Part shown: piece by piece, positions 1 to 7,313 of the stretch
Numbering within the stretch: the stretch's first letter is position 1
Layout of the letters: the number at the start of each line of letters is the position of its first letter
DNA from: Chryseobacterium cucumeris
Lineage (GTDB): Bacteria > Bacteroidota > Bacteroidia > Flavobacteriales > Weeksellaceae
Length of the DNA: 64,000 nt
Reading direction: 5' to 3'
NCBI RefSeq assembly: GCF_016775705.1
Contig: NZ_CP068760.1
Location: 2,542,001-2,606,000 of the forward strand
The notes under the pieces: generated by a model
Databases searched by the model: none
Told to the model about the DNA's origin: nothing
The model's input: only the letters and a program-made list of their open reading frames with translations
Made by a program: the position numbers and the translations under genes

Positions 1-1
1 A

Positions 2-637
2 AAAAAAGAGCATATGATCCAGGTTCAGAAGATGCTTTTTGAAAACAGGATTCCAAGCATCAATATGAATTACAGGCTGGTTTCTCCAAAGGAAAAAATC
101 ACTTACAAACAACAGCTTGAAGATATTGCCCTTGCCATTGAAAAATTCAATTCCCTGGCGGAAAAAGCAGAGCTTCAGCCCAATAATTACATTCTTTTGG
201 GAGAAAGTGCCGGCGGACATCTCGCCTTACTTTACGGATATCAGCATCCTGAACAGATCAAAAAAATCATCTCTTTAAGCGGCCCAACAGATTTTTACAG
301 CTCAGAATATCTTAAATCGTTTTATTCAAAATATACTTCTCCTACTTTTCAAAAAGTAGTAGGAACTAAGTTTGACCGGAAAAATATGTCTGAAGCCTTC
401 AAAGAAGCCAGTCCTATTGCTAATATTACCAATGTTCCTACATTGTTGTTTCAGGGAAACAATGATGTACTGGTCAACCAGCATCAGGGAATCGCCATGG
501 ATTCAGCGCTTACCCAAATGAATATTCCGCATAAATTCATCTTTATGAAAGGAGCCGGGCATGCACCCAGATTTTTCAGTAAGAGAAAAAGAGACAGCAT
601 TATCTATCCTAATATTCTGGAATGGATTAAAAAGTAA
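2..637 (+). CDS. alpha/beta hydrolase (carboxylesterase-like), 5' end outside the window
   Basis: This is the C-terminal part of an alpha/beta hydrolase of the small esterase (BD-FAE-like) group. The frame is open to the window edge, so the ATG at 14 is probably internal and the HGG oxyanion motif lies upstream. GESAGG, about 63 residues after that ATG, is the nucleophile elbow. A late GNNDVLV segment supplies the acid and GAGHAP the catalytic His. The strand order NMNYRL fits the usual region after the oxyanion loop. The substrate cannot be read from the sequence; a carboxylic ester is the family norm. The stop codon sits exactly at the left edge of the first copy of a direct repeat. Confidence 0.85.
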   Translation, partial: KKEHMIQVQKMLFENRIPSINMNYRLVSPKEKITYKQQLEDIALAIEKFNSLAEKAELQPNNYILLGESAGGHLALLYGYQHPEQIKKIISLSGPTDFYSSEYLKSFYSKYTSPTFQKVVGTKFDRKNMSEAFKEASPIANITNVPTLLFQGNNDVLVNQHQGIAMDSALTQMNIPHKFIFMKGAGHAPRFFSKRKRDSIIYPNILEWIKK

Positions 638-944
638 AGATGTCTAACAGAATTTTTCTGATTATTAAACGCAAAGGATAATAATTACAGCACATCATTG
701 TAAGAAAGCAAAGAAGTCATGACTTTGTCACTGATGAAGCTCACAAATATATCCATACGCTTAGAAAGAATCAATTTCATGATTCCTACCTTTGCTCTCT
801 CAAAATAATACTCAATACAAATTAATCTTTGCGTTTAAAAAATTTATTGATAAGCAATAAAAAAGCCATCTCATGATTGAGACGGCTCTATATTTTTGAT
901 TGAATTCTTTATCTATTCAAAGTCCTGATCTTCATATTTGGAAA
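629..944. repeat. direct repeat, copy 1 (about 316 bp)
   Basis: This segment is nearly identical to 1041-1358, offset by 412 to 415 bases, with a few substitutions and two small indels. It starts at the end of the hydrolase gene and runs into the last codons of the minus-strand membrane-protein fragment. It contains intergenic sequence and a terminator hairpin. The layout reads as a tandem duplication of a 412 bp unit whose second copy was later cut short. Confidence 0.9.
864..887 (-). terminator. intrinsic terminator in repeat copy 1
   Basis: Stem AGCCATCTCA / TGAGACGGCT with a TGAT loop (one G-T pair), followed on the minus strand by a T run. It ends the minus-strand fragment at 913-1041. 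Confidence 0.75.
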
Positions 945-1041
945 GATCTTCTTTTTTCCCGAAAACAAATTTGATAATTACCGGAAGTGTTGTTACCAAT
1001 ACGATTACAATAATGATATATTCCAGTTTCTCTTTCAGGTT
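913..1041 (-). pseudogene. C-terminal fragment of a membrane protein (DedA-like tail)
   Basis: Minus-strand codons for about 42 residues: a hydrophobic helix (EYIIIVIVLVTTLPVIIKF) and a charged tail ending YEDQDFE. The helix plus short basic/acidic tail resembles the last membrane helix of DedA-family proteins; this is an impression from the TTLPV pattern, not a proof. The frame continues upstream to an ATG at 1143, but that part is read out of the duplicated intergenic repeat, so it is not believed to be real N-terminal sequence. The gene therefore looks broken, with only its 3' end and terminator kept. Confidence 0.5.
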
Positions 1042-1358
1042 AAAAGTAAAGATGTCTAACAGATTTTTTTTAATTATTAAACGCAAAGGATAATAATTAC
1101 AATACATCATTGTAAGAAAGCAAAGAAGTCGTGACTTTGTCACTGATGAAGCTTACGAATATATATCCATACGCTTAGAAAGAATCAATTTCATTGATTC
1201 CTACCTTTGCTCTCTCAAAATAATACTCAATGCAAATTAATCTTTGCGTTTAAAAAATTTATTGATAAGCAATAAAAAAGCCATCTCATGATTGAGACGG
1301 CTCTATATTTTTGATTGAATTCTTTATCTATTCAAAGTCCTGATCTTCATATTTGGAA
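1041..1358. repeat. direct repeat, copy 2 (about 318 bp)
   Basis: Second copy of 629-944. It repeats the intergenic part, the terminator hairpin and only the last nine or so codons (YEDQDFE and stop, minus strand) of the membrane-protein fragment, then diverges at about 1359. The difference in flanks marks the deletion or insertion boundary. Confidence 0.9.
1279..1302 (-). terminator. intrinsic terminator in repeat copy 2
   Basis: Same hairpin as at 864-887, followed by a T run on the minus strand. It now lacks an intact gene in front of it. Confidence 0.65.
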
Positions 1359-1725
1359 ATCAGATAGATTTTGAAGAAAGTAGGGTAAAAATCAAAGACG
1401 TTCACCCTACGCAAGCTAACTCAAGGTCGCTTTTATAAATATAAATGTATAAAAAATATTTGGAAGTTAACACAGAATCTAAAGCCTTTTGTATTTTTCT
1501 TTTTATATCGTATTAAAGCCCAATTCTATTGATAACCTTATTGTATTTTATTTCTTTATAATAAGAGTCTAGTTTCCTTCGGAAAGACAAAGTGAGCGCT
1601 TAGATTATCCACACAGTTTGTCATTCCGCAGGAATCTCGACAACGATTAAACATCAAAACCTTTACAATTTCTCAACAAAAAGCTATGAAAAGTTTTCCA
1701 TAGCTTATTCCTGATAATTGATGAG
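1359..1725. other. intergenic region with no supported gene
   Basis: AT-rich sequence between the repeat and the startless fragment. It holds a short inverted repeat (GTAGGGT at 1380, ACCCTAC at 1404), a fragment of the dispersed GTCATTCCGCAGGAATCTC-type element near 1620-1640, and the terminator at 1681-1706. No open frame with protein-like composition was found. Confidence 0.5.
1681..1706 (-). terminator. intrinsic terminator behind the startless fragment
   Basis: Stem AAGCTATG / CATAGCTT with a ten-base loop, followed on the minus strand by a T run. It lies 20 bases beyond the stop of the fragment at 1726-1908 and could close the whole minus-strand unit beginning with the ATPase gene at 4184. 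Confidence 0.7.
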
Positions 1726-1908
1726 TTAATAGTCTATTTGCTCTTTATCAATATAGTTTTTCAGTTCTTCAAAATCTGTCCACAGATAAGAAGAACTATA
1801 TTGACAAATATAAATACCATCTTCCTCAAAGATAATACTAATATTAGGAAGCTTTCCGGTTTTTTCTTGATATCTGAAATCCCAAAATATTTTAATAAAT
1901 TCTGAATA
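1726..1908 (-). pseudogene. startless gene fragment downstream of the HNH gene
   Basis: A 60-residue minus-strand frame with no Met, bounded upstream by a stop. The sequence is protein-like, for example NISIIFEEDGIYICQYSSSY and LWTDFEELKNYIDKEQ, and it keeps its own terminator. The 5' end appears to have been lost, perhaps when the ATPase/HNH pair arrived next to it. The family is not recognised. It could alternatively be a real small gene with an unusual start, but no ATG, GTG or TTG gives a sensible length. Confidence 0.45.
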
Positions 1909-1951
1909 TCAATATATTATATTTTCAGTGTAAAGTAAAAAATTGTTGGGG

Positions 1952-2743
1952 TCAAATACAATAATCTTTTATATAGTTTATTTCTTTAAGCTTCCTTATT
2001 AATACACTTTTCCAAAAATTACTACCATAAAATTCTGAAGTTTCCAGATCATTTCTTTCTAATTCCTCAATTGCATATTTTTCTCCATATTGATCATAAA
2101 GGGCTTTTATTCTTAATATATACTGTACTCCTTTTTTATTATATCTCTCTATTAATTTTAAAGAAACTATATGATTCTCTATTAAGCTACCATTGTATTT
2201 TGTTTTGATATTAAAATTCAAAATAGGAGTTTTGATATTAAAAGTAATATCTAATGATAAATATTGTTCTAGAGGAATAATATCGTAAGTCATATGTAAA
2301 TAATCGATAGTAGTTCCAGGAATTTTATCTCCTTTTATTTTGTTACATTTACCACAGATTGGAATTAAGTTTTTAAATAGTATTGAATATTCTGGAAAAT
2401 GTTCTTTTGGAAGATAATGATCTATTTCTTCGTATTCTCCAATCCCACAATATAGACATCGTGAATCATGCTTTGCATCAAGATTATCAATAATCGATCT
2501 TATTACTTCTTTAGCCGTCCTAGTTTGAGAACCGTATAATGATTGTAATGTTTTTTTTTCAACAGAGCTATATGTACTCGGCTTAATTCTTTTGTTATTT
2601 TCTATAACTGAGAAATTGCTATAAGATTTAAGAATTACAGATTTAAGAATATTCAAATCATCTTTATATGGTTTATTCTTTTCACTGATTATTAATATTA
2701 AATCATCATTTTCAATTCTTGATATTTGTTTAAAATTTATCAT
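1952..2743 (-). CDS. ptuB: HNH endonuclease, PtuB-like (candidate Septu defence nuclease)
   Basis: 263 residues. The centre carries an HNH nuclease fold: zinc pair C96-x2-C99, the DHYLP motif at 108-112 with the catalytic His, the KNL asparagine near 125, and a second zinc pair C130-x2-C133 followed by NKIKGD. The stretch TLQSLYGSQTRTAK before the finger is typical of PtuB-like proteins found beside ATPases. Its start overlaps the end of the ATPase gene by 14 bases, so the two are co-translated. In Septu systems the nuclease is held by the ATPase and degrades nucleic acid upon phage infection. The assignment rests on motifs and gene order; anti-phage activity is inferred. Base composition is clearly more AT-rich than the chromosome around it, consistent with transfer. 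Confidence 0.8.
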   Translation of the reverse strand: MINFKQISRIENDDLILIISEKNKPYKDDLNILKSVILKSYSNFSVIENNKRIKPSTYSSVEKKTLQSLYGSQTRTAKEVIRSIIDNLDAKHDSRCLYCGIGEYEEIDHYLPKEHFPEYSILFKNLIPICGKCNKIKGDKIPGTTIDYLHMTYDIIPLEQYLSLDITFNIKTPILNFNIKTKYNGSLIENHIVSLKLIERYNKKGVQYILRIKALYDQYGEKYAIEELERNDLETSEFYGSNFWKSVLIRKLKEINYIKDYCI

Positions 2744-4184
2744 TTAATATGTTCTCTAAATTAAACTTAACTCCTGGAGATTGCATTTCGGAGAGCTCAA
2801 GTATCATTTCTGTTTTTGAATCATCTTCAATATTAGAACTTTCGTTTAGCTGCTCAGTAGAAACAATTTTTTTTATTTTTTCTATATAAAAAAGATTGTT
2901 TTCACTAAAACCAAAAATTTCCTCTGTTAATCTTGAAAAATGCTGACCAAATGTTTCAATATTTAAATTTGATATATTTCGAATACCATTTGTTGATGTA
3001 ATTTTAAAAACATTTTGCCGAGGAATATTTTGTATAAAGATTGGTGAATGTGTAGATATTATAGAAAATGAATCAAATTTTGTTAGTATATAATCTAAGC
3101 ATTTAAATAATGTATTTTGTCCGTTTGGATGTAAGTGATTTTCAGGTTCATCAAATAGTAATAAAGAATTCTCTGTAATAGTAGCAATAATTTGTGTAAA
3201 TGATAATGTCATAATTTTTTGACCAGAGCTTAGTTCTTTGAATGATTTTATAATATCATTATTGTTAAAATAATTATTTCTTTGATTTAAAAATAAAATA
3301 TCAATACAATCGTTCCAAAATGATATTCTGTCTAGCTTCAATATTTTTTTATAACTTTTTTCAAATAAACTATTTATTTCCATTTGATTCAAAAGATCAT
3401 TTTTACCTCGAATTCCACAATAAGAGTAACTAAAGGTTCTCTCAGATAAGCTAGGTCTATAAAAATCATCAAAAGTACTATAAGAAATAGCAATAATTTT
3501 ACTAAATGCAGGTCTCGGAGAAAGTCTAGCGTTTGACTTTTTAACTCCACTTAAAATAATCGCTAAATTTGCCATTAGCGTAGTTTTCCCCACTCCATTT
3601 CTTCCTATTATTCCAATATTTCTGTATATACCGCTTAATTCCCTAGAAAATAATAGCCTAAATTGACCAAAAGGAGTATGACTATTTTCGTTTTCGATAT
3701 AATGAAATGTAAAATTACTTTTATCTGACTCATTATTTAATATTTTGTATCCTTCTAAATATGCTTTTTCAGCATCACTAAATCTTCGTAATGAACTTAC
3801 TACTCCACTTAGTTCTCCAAAGCTACTTCTTAATATTTCGTTATAAGTTAAATCATTTAATCTAGTTAATAATTCTTTACCAAAATCTAAATGGTTAATT
3901 ACTTTATAAGCTTCTATTTCTTGCCATAATGAACAGTATTCATCTTCCAAAGTAGTAAACTTTTCTTTTAACTTTGTGGTTTTTGTACCTCTTTGATAAA
4001 TCTTTATTTCACCAATGTATACTCTAATTTTTTCTTTATCATATATAGCGGCTTTAAATGTCGTTTCAAAACCATAATCATCCCAATTATCTTTTTCCAA
4101 AATCACACAAGGATATTTTATTCCGTTGGGTTTAGACGGTATTTTTTTTCGACGAATTGTTGTATTATCGCAATAAAAGTTCAT
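2730..4184 (-). CDS. ptuA: ABC/SMC-type ATPase, PtuA-like, with a long extra N-terminal region
   Basis: 484 residues. ATPase motifs in order: Walker A GRNGVGKT (194-201), ABC signature LSSGQ (318-322), Walker B LLLFDEPE (341-348) and the H-loop STHSP around H379. This is the AAA_21/overcoming-lysogenization type of ATPase seen in PtuA, RloA-like and retron-associated defence genes. About 190 residues precede the Walker A, whereas canonical PtuA has its P-loop near the N terminus. That region (with NWDDYGFETTF at about 33-43) is not recognised and may sense the trigger or bind a partner. It is co-directional with, and overlaps, the HNH gene. A -7 box and a flanking palindrome lie at 4226-4263. 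The ATPase assignment is firm; the Septu assignment is probable. Confidence 0.8.
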   Translation of the reverse strand: MNFYCDNTTIRRKKIPSKPNGIKYPCVILEKDNWDDYGFETTFKAAIYDKEKIRVYIGEIKIYQRGTKTTKLKEKFTTLEDEYCSLWQEIEAYKVINHLDFGKELLTRLNDLTYNEILRSSFGELSGVVSSLRRFSDAEKAYLEGYKILNNESDKSNFTFHYIENENSHTPFGQFRLLFSRELSGIYRNIGIIGRNGVGKTTLMANLAIILSGVKKSNARLSPRPAFSKIIAISYSTFDDFYRPSLSERTFSYSYCGIRGKNDLLNQMEINSLFEKSYKKILKLDRISFWNDCIDILFLNQRNNYFNNNDIIKSFKELSSGQKIMTLSFTQIIATITENSLLLFDEPENHLHPNGQNTLFKCLDYILTKFDSFSIISTHSPIFIQNIPRQNVFKITSTNGIRNISNLNIETFGQHFSRLTEEIFGFSENNLFYIEKIKKIVSTEQLNESSNIEDDSKTEMILELSEMQSPGVKFNLENILNDKF

Positions 4185-4225
4185 TTAGAATTATAGCTAG
4201 TGATTATATTGGGTTAATGATTCAT

Positions 4226-4263
4226 TATAATGATAACTATCAAATATAGAAAATATCATTATA
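4226..4263 (-). promoter_or_regulatory. ptuA promoter with flanking palindrome (candidate operator)
   Basis: Minus strand carries TATATTTG (4241-4248), a match to the Bacteroidota -7 box TAnnTTTG, about 57 bases upstream of the ATPase start. It sits inside two perfect 10-base inverted arms, TATAATGATA (4226-4235) and TATCATTATA (4254-4263). A protein binding the arms would cover the promoter. A short hairpin (TTCCCGTA / TACGGAAA, 4269-4288) lies just upstream. Confidence 0.55.
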
Positions 4264-4375
4264 GATAATTCCCGTATTTTTACGGAAATTTCATCAAATA
4301 TAAACTACATGATTCTTAAAACCTTACGGTTTCCCATAACCCAAAAACTTCCAACTCCAAAACATTCTATTTAGA

Positions 4376-4544
4376 ACCTCCCCAACCCCTCCAGAACTCT
4401 AAAACAACAGCAAAACACCCCTCCCAAGTCCTCCGTTCATTACAAACAAGTATGTTTGAAACTTGCCAAGCTCTTGGAAAGTCTCCTGCAAGTTGGGGGA
4501 AACCTCCCAAGACCTTGGGAGGTTTGTTGCAATCATGTTTGTAA
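4376..4544. repeat. G/C-rich hairpin array upstream of the DUF6261 gene
   Basis: A C-rich stretch unlike its AT-rich surroundings, built from variants of a CCTCCCAAG motif. It includes a strong hairpin, AACCTCCCAAG / CTTGGGAGGTT (4501-4524, two-base centre), a smaller CAAG/CTTGG hairpin at 4463-4477, and outer arms TTACAAACA (4440-4448) and TGTTTGTAA (4536-4544). It resembles a REP-like repeat. A minus-strand open frame across it (4367-4552) is not believed. Confidence 0.6.
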
Positions 4545-4602
4545 CAAAACAACTTTTTTCTATATTTGAGTGTTAATTTATTAATCCCAAAAACACAAAA
4601 AA

Positions 4603-5310
4603 ATGAAAATTGCCCTCACACAGCTGAGCACTAAAGATCTTGCGACTTTAGCTCAGAGAATTCTTTCTAATGCCCAATCCGGAAAATACGCTGTTATTGA
4701 CAATCATCCTCTTGTAGGCGCTTTGGCGTCTTCCTATACGGAATATGACAAGGTCTATACAAAGCAGGTCTACAGCGGAAAAGGGAAGGACGTAGCCACT
4801 GCCGATCACGAAAGAGATACCGCCTATGCCAATCTGAAATCTTTCCTGAACGGATATCGTAAGCTGCCTTCTGCTGCCAACTATCAGCTGGCAGAGGATC
4901 TTTACGGAGTATTCAAAACTTTTGGACTGAACATGGACAGGCTCAGTTACTCTTCACAAACCGCTCAGATGAAGAAGCTTATAGAAGCATTAGAAACGAC
5001 AGAAAACAAACAGAAGATCACGCTTCTTTCTCTGGATGCAGCCTTTGCAGAGATGAAAGCTAAGCAGGATGCTTTTGAGGTAGTGTTTGCAGAGCAGGCA
5101 GGAGCTAATGCCGATCTTCGTCAAATGACGAGTGCGAGTGCTATCCGTAAAGATCTGGAGAAAACATTGAAATCATATCTTAATCTTCTCACGGTGATGA
5201 AAGAGGTATCAGGCTGGGAATTGCTGTACAGTGATACCAATGAGTTGGTGAAAGCTGCAAAAAACTCTACATCAGAGAAGAAAGAGAGTGGTGAAACTCC
5301 ACAGAAATAG
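4603..5310 (+). CDS. DUF6261 family protein
   Basis: 235 residues, predicted mainly helical, without signal peptide, membrane segment or cysteines. It starts MKIALTQLSTKDLATLAQRI and ends in a short polar tail (about 221-235). The pattern fits DUF6261, a Bacteroidota family of unknown function that I recall as often present in several copies per genome. It begins about 60 bases after the hairpin array at 4376-4544, which may be functionally linked to it. The helical periodicity suggests a four-helix or coiled-coil type fold. No enzymatic motif is visible, and no reaction is proposed. Confidence 0.65.
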   Translation: MKIALTQLSTKDLATLAQRILSNAQSGKYAVIDNHPLVGALASSYTEYDKVYTKQVYSGKGKDVATADHERDTAYANLKSFLNGYRKLPSAANYQLAEDLYGVFKTFGLNMDRLSYSSQTAQMKKLIEALETTENKQKITLLSLDAAFAEMKAKQDAFEVVFAEQAGANADLRQMTSASAIRKDLEKTLKSYLNLLTVMKEVSGWELLYSDTNELVKAAKNSTSEKKESGETPQK

Positions 5311-5487
5311 GCGAGCTGATTTTTTGTTGGAGAACAGCAAGGGCATAAAGTTTTTATCTTGATGTGTTTTGTAAGATGAAAGAGAATCTGATATTTTCAG
5401 CAAGTGGTGCGGTATTATTTTCCAAAAAAATTAATAGTAATTCCAACCTATTCTTTCACTAATGCATCTTTATAAGAAAAAAATCCT

Positions 5488-6195
5488 ATGAAAATAACCA
5501 TACCCAAACCCTGTCATGAAAATTGGAATGCCATGACACCAGATGAAAAAGGAAGATTTTGTGCGGTCTGTTCCAAAACCGTGCGAGATTTCAGAAGAGC
5601 CTCGGATGATGAGATTATAGATGTTTTTGCTGATGCTTCGCAGGAAATCTGTGGAGCTTTTAATCCATCACAGCTCAACAGGGATTTGCATTATTCTTAT
5701 ATTAATTCTCTTTTTGTGAAGTTTGCCGTGGGCTTTATGCTGACAACAGGAGGGATTGTAAGTGCTAACGCACAGCAAAATAAAACCTGTGATACCCTAA
5801 AGACTGAAGATGAACATGAAATTGTTTTCAGTACTCAAAGAGACAGAAAATGGCTTGGTTCTGTTGCAGTAATGCCTGCCAGTGCTTTATTAGAAGACAA
5901 AGAAAAGGAAAATAAAGAAATTGTATCAAAATTATCAGGAGTAATTGGGAAGGCTCCTAAAGATAATAGCAATATACGTATTGGTGGAGCTCCTTCAAGC
6001 GGAGCAGTCTATAAACCTATGTATATTGTAGATGGGAAAATAAGTGATTTTGAGGCAATAAATGCACTGGATCCTAATCTGATAAAAACAATAAATGTTC
6101 TGAAAGGAACTTCTGCTGTAGTAAAGTATGGCGAAAAAGCCAAAGATGGGGTAATCGTAATTACTACAAAAAGAAAAAAATATAAAACAAATTAA
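5488..6195 (+). CDS. TonB-receptor plug-like protein with N-terminal cysteine motif
   Basis: 235 residues. Residues 1-50 contain the pattern C-x-NW..M...EKGRFC-x2-C..V.DF, a small cysteine-rich module found at the start of several Bacteroidota proteins. A hydrophobic segment at about 73-93, ending SANAQQ, probably crosses or enters the inner membrane. Residues 160-230 resemble a TonB-dependent receptor plug: MYIVDGK, NALDPNLIKTINVLKG and a final KDGVIVITTK. No beta-barrel follows, so it is not a full receptor. It may interact with TonB or with carboxypeptidase-like regulatory domains. It is a single gene with no obvious operon partner. Confidence 0.65.
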   Translation: MKITIPKPCHENWNAMTPDEKGRFCAVCSKTVRDFRRASDDEIIDVFADASQEICGAFNPSQLNRDLHYSYINSLFVKFAVGFMLTTGGIVSANAQQNKTCDTLKTEDEHEIVFSTQRDRKWLGSVAVMPASALLEDKEKENKEIVSKLSGVIGKAPKDNSNIRIGGAPSSGAVYKPMYIVDGKISDFEAINALDPNLIKTINVLKGTSAVVKYGEKAKDGVIVITTKRKKYKTN

Positions 6196-6415
6196 GACTC
6201 TTTATTTTCCCACAGATCTCACAGATCTTTTTCATATTTATCTGCTTAATCCGCCTAATCTGCGGGAGAATATTGAGATTGCTTCACCTGCGGTTCGCAA
6301 TGACAGTGGTGGTGTGAAATTTTATCTCCGATAAAATCCTTGCGCCTTACAACAGAAAGTTTTTAATGTCATTTTGCGCCTTAGCGTTTTTCCAACAAAA
6401 CAATTATAACATAAA
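6196..6415. repeat. cluster of dispersed intergenic repeat fragments
   Basis: Contains a (T)CTGCGGGA-type segment (6216-6270), the palindrome GAGATTGCTTC...CGCAATGAC (6275-6304), and the ATTTTATCTCCGATAAAAT palindrome with its TTGCGCCTTA continuation (6318-6405). The same modules recur at 34516-34670, 39763-39790, 43065-43370, 45780-46038 and 50315-50492. Confidence 0.7.
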
Positions 6416-6440
6416 AAAACTCAGCAATTCGCTGAGTTTT
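6416..6440. terminator. bidirectional terminator
   Basis: Stem AAAACTCAGC / GCTGAGTTTT with loop AATTC, A run on one side and T run on the other. It serves the minus-strand thiol peroxidase gene ending at 6458. Confidence 0.8.
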
Positions 6441-6457
6441 ATTTTTTAAGCCATTTA

Positions 6458-7027
6458 TTATTTCACAACCGCAATAGCTGCTTCATAATTCGGTTCCTGA
6501 GAAATATCCGGCACTTGTTCTTCATAGATAATATTACCTGAAGGATCTATCACCACAACCGCTCTGCTCAGAAGCCCTTTCATTGGAGAATCTACCAGTT
6601 CCACACCATAATTCCAGCCAAAATCGGAACGGAAATCAGAAAGCATGATTACGTTTTTGATGCCTTCCGCGCCACAGAATCTTTTCTGGGCAAACGGCAG
6701 ATCTTTGGAAATACAAAGGACTACGGTATTGGGAAGGTTTCCTGCCTCTTCATTGAAATGATGTACAGAAGCAGAACAAACACCAGTGTCTACACTCGGA
6801 AAGATATTCAGAATAACGTATCTTCCTTTGAAGGAATCCAGGGTCTGGTCATTCATATTCACATCGGTAAGGGTAAATTTAGGAGCCGGTTTATTCAGTG
6901 CCGGTAATTTGGCATAAGTATGAACTTCTTTCCCGCCCATTAAAACTGTATTGATCGCTTTAGATTTTTGAGCAAAGCCCACCGCAGAGAAGAATAGCAG
7001 TGTGCCGCAAACTAATTTTGAAAACAT
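6458..7027 (-). CDS. tpx: thiol peroxidase with signal peptide (exported Tpx)
   Basis: 189 residues. A signal peptide (1-19, ending GFAQ) precedes a Tpx-type peroxiredoxin domain, so the protein should act in the periplasm. Tpx reduces hydroperoxides through a peroxidatic Cys, here C84 in SVDTGVC, and a resolving Cys, C118 in KRFCGAEG. SKDLPFAQ and DSPMKGLLSRAVVVID are family signatures. The residue after the conserved Thr is Gly where Tpx normally has Pro (TPxxC); the cytosolic paralogue at 29923 keeps the Pro. It is monocistronic, with a terminator behind it. The reductant in the periplasm is not evident from the neighbours. Confidence 0.85.
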   Translation of the reverse strand: MFSKLVCGTLLFFSAVGFAQKSKAINTVLMGGKEVHTYAKLPALNKPAPKFTLTDVNMNDQTLDSFKGRYVILNIFPSVDTGVCSASVHHFNEEAGNLPNTVVLCISKDLPFAQKRFCGAEGIKNVIMLSDFRSDFGWNYGVELVDSPMKGLLSRAVVVIDPSGNIIYEEQVPDISQEPNYEAAIAVVK

Positions 7028-7171
7028 GAAATTTATTTTTAAGCTAAATTATTCTTTTTTCAGGAGCTAAGATTAATTTTAATTCAAATAGATCGAATCT
7101 ATTGTCAGATTATTTTTTTCAACACAATTTACTTTTACCTTTATATTATTAAACAAGGTTGTTTCAAAGGT

Positions 7172-7248
7172 GTCATTCTGAATGAAATAAAATGTAATGA
7201 AGAATCTCATATAAAAATCAATAAAGATTCTTCATTCGTCAGAATGAC
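7172..7248. repeat. imperfect palindrome of the GTCATTCTGA family
   Basis: Outer arms GTCATTCTGA and TCAGAATGAC and inner arms ATGAAGAATCT and AGATTCTTCAT fold into one long stem. It is a dispersed intergenic element between the exported peroxidase and the aldehyde dehydrogenase. No gene is present in 7028-7313. Confidence 0.65.
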
Positions 7249-7313
7249 GAAAGTCAAATAATTTAAATTTTGAGACAATCTCAATCTTATCACATAAAAA
7301 AATAGAAAGATTT

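Noticed and set aside
1042..1143. N-terminal 34 residues of the minus-strand frame 913-1143
   Set aside because: They are read from the duplicated intergenic repeat; the same DNA in copy 1 is non-coding.
4367..4552. 61-residue minus-strand open frame
   Set aside because: It is simply the translation of the C-rich hairpin array and has no protein-like conservation pattern.
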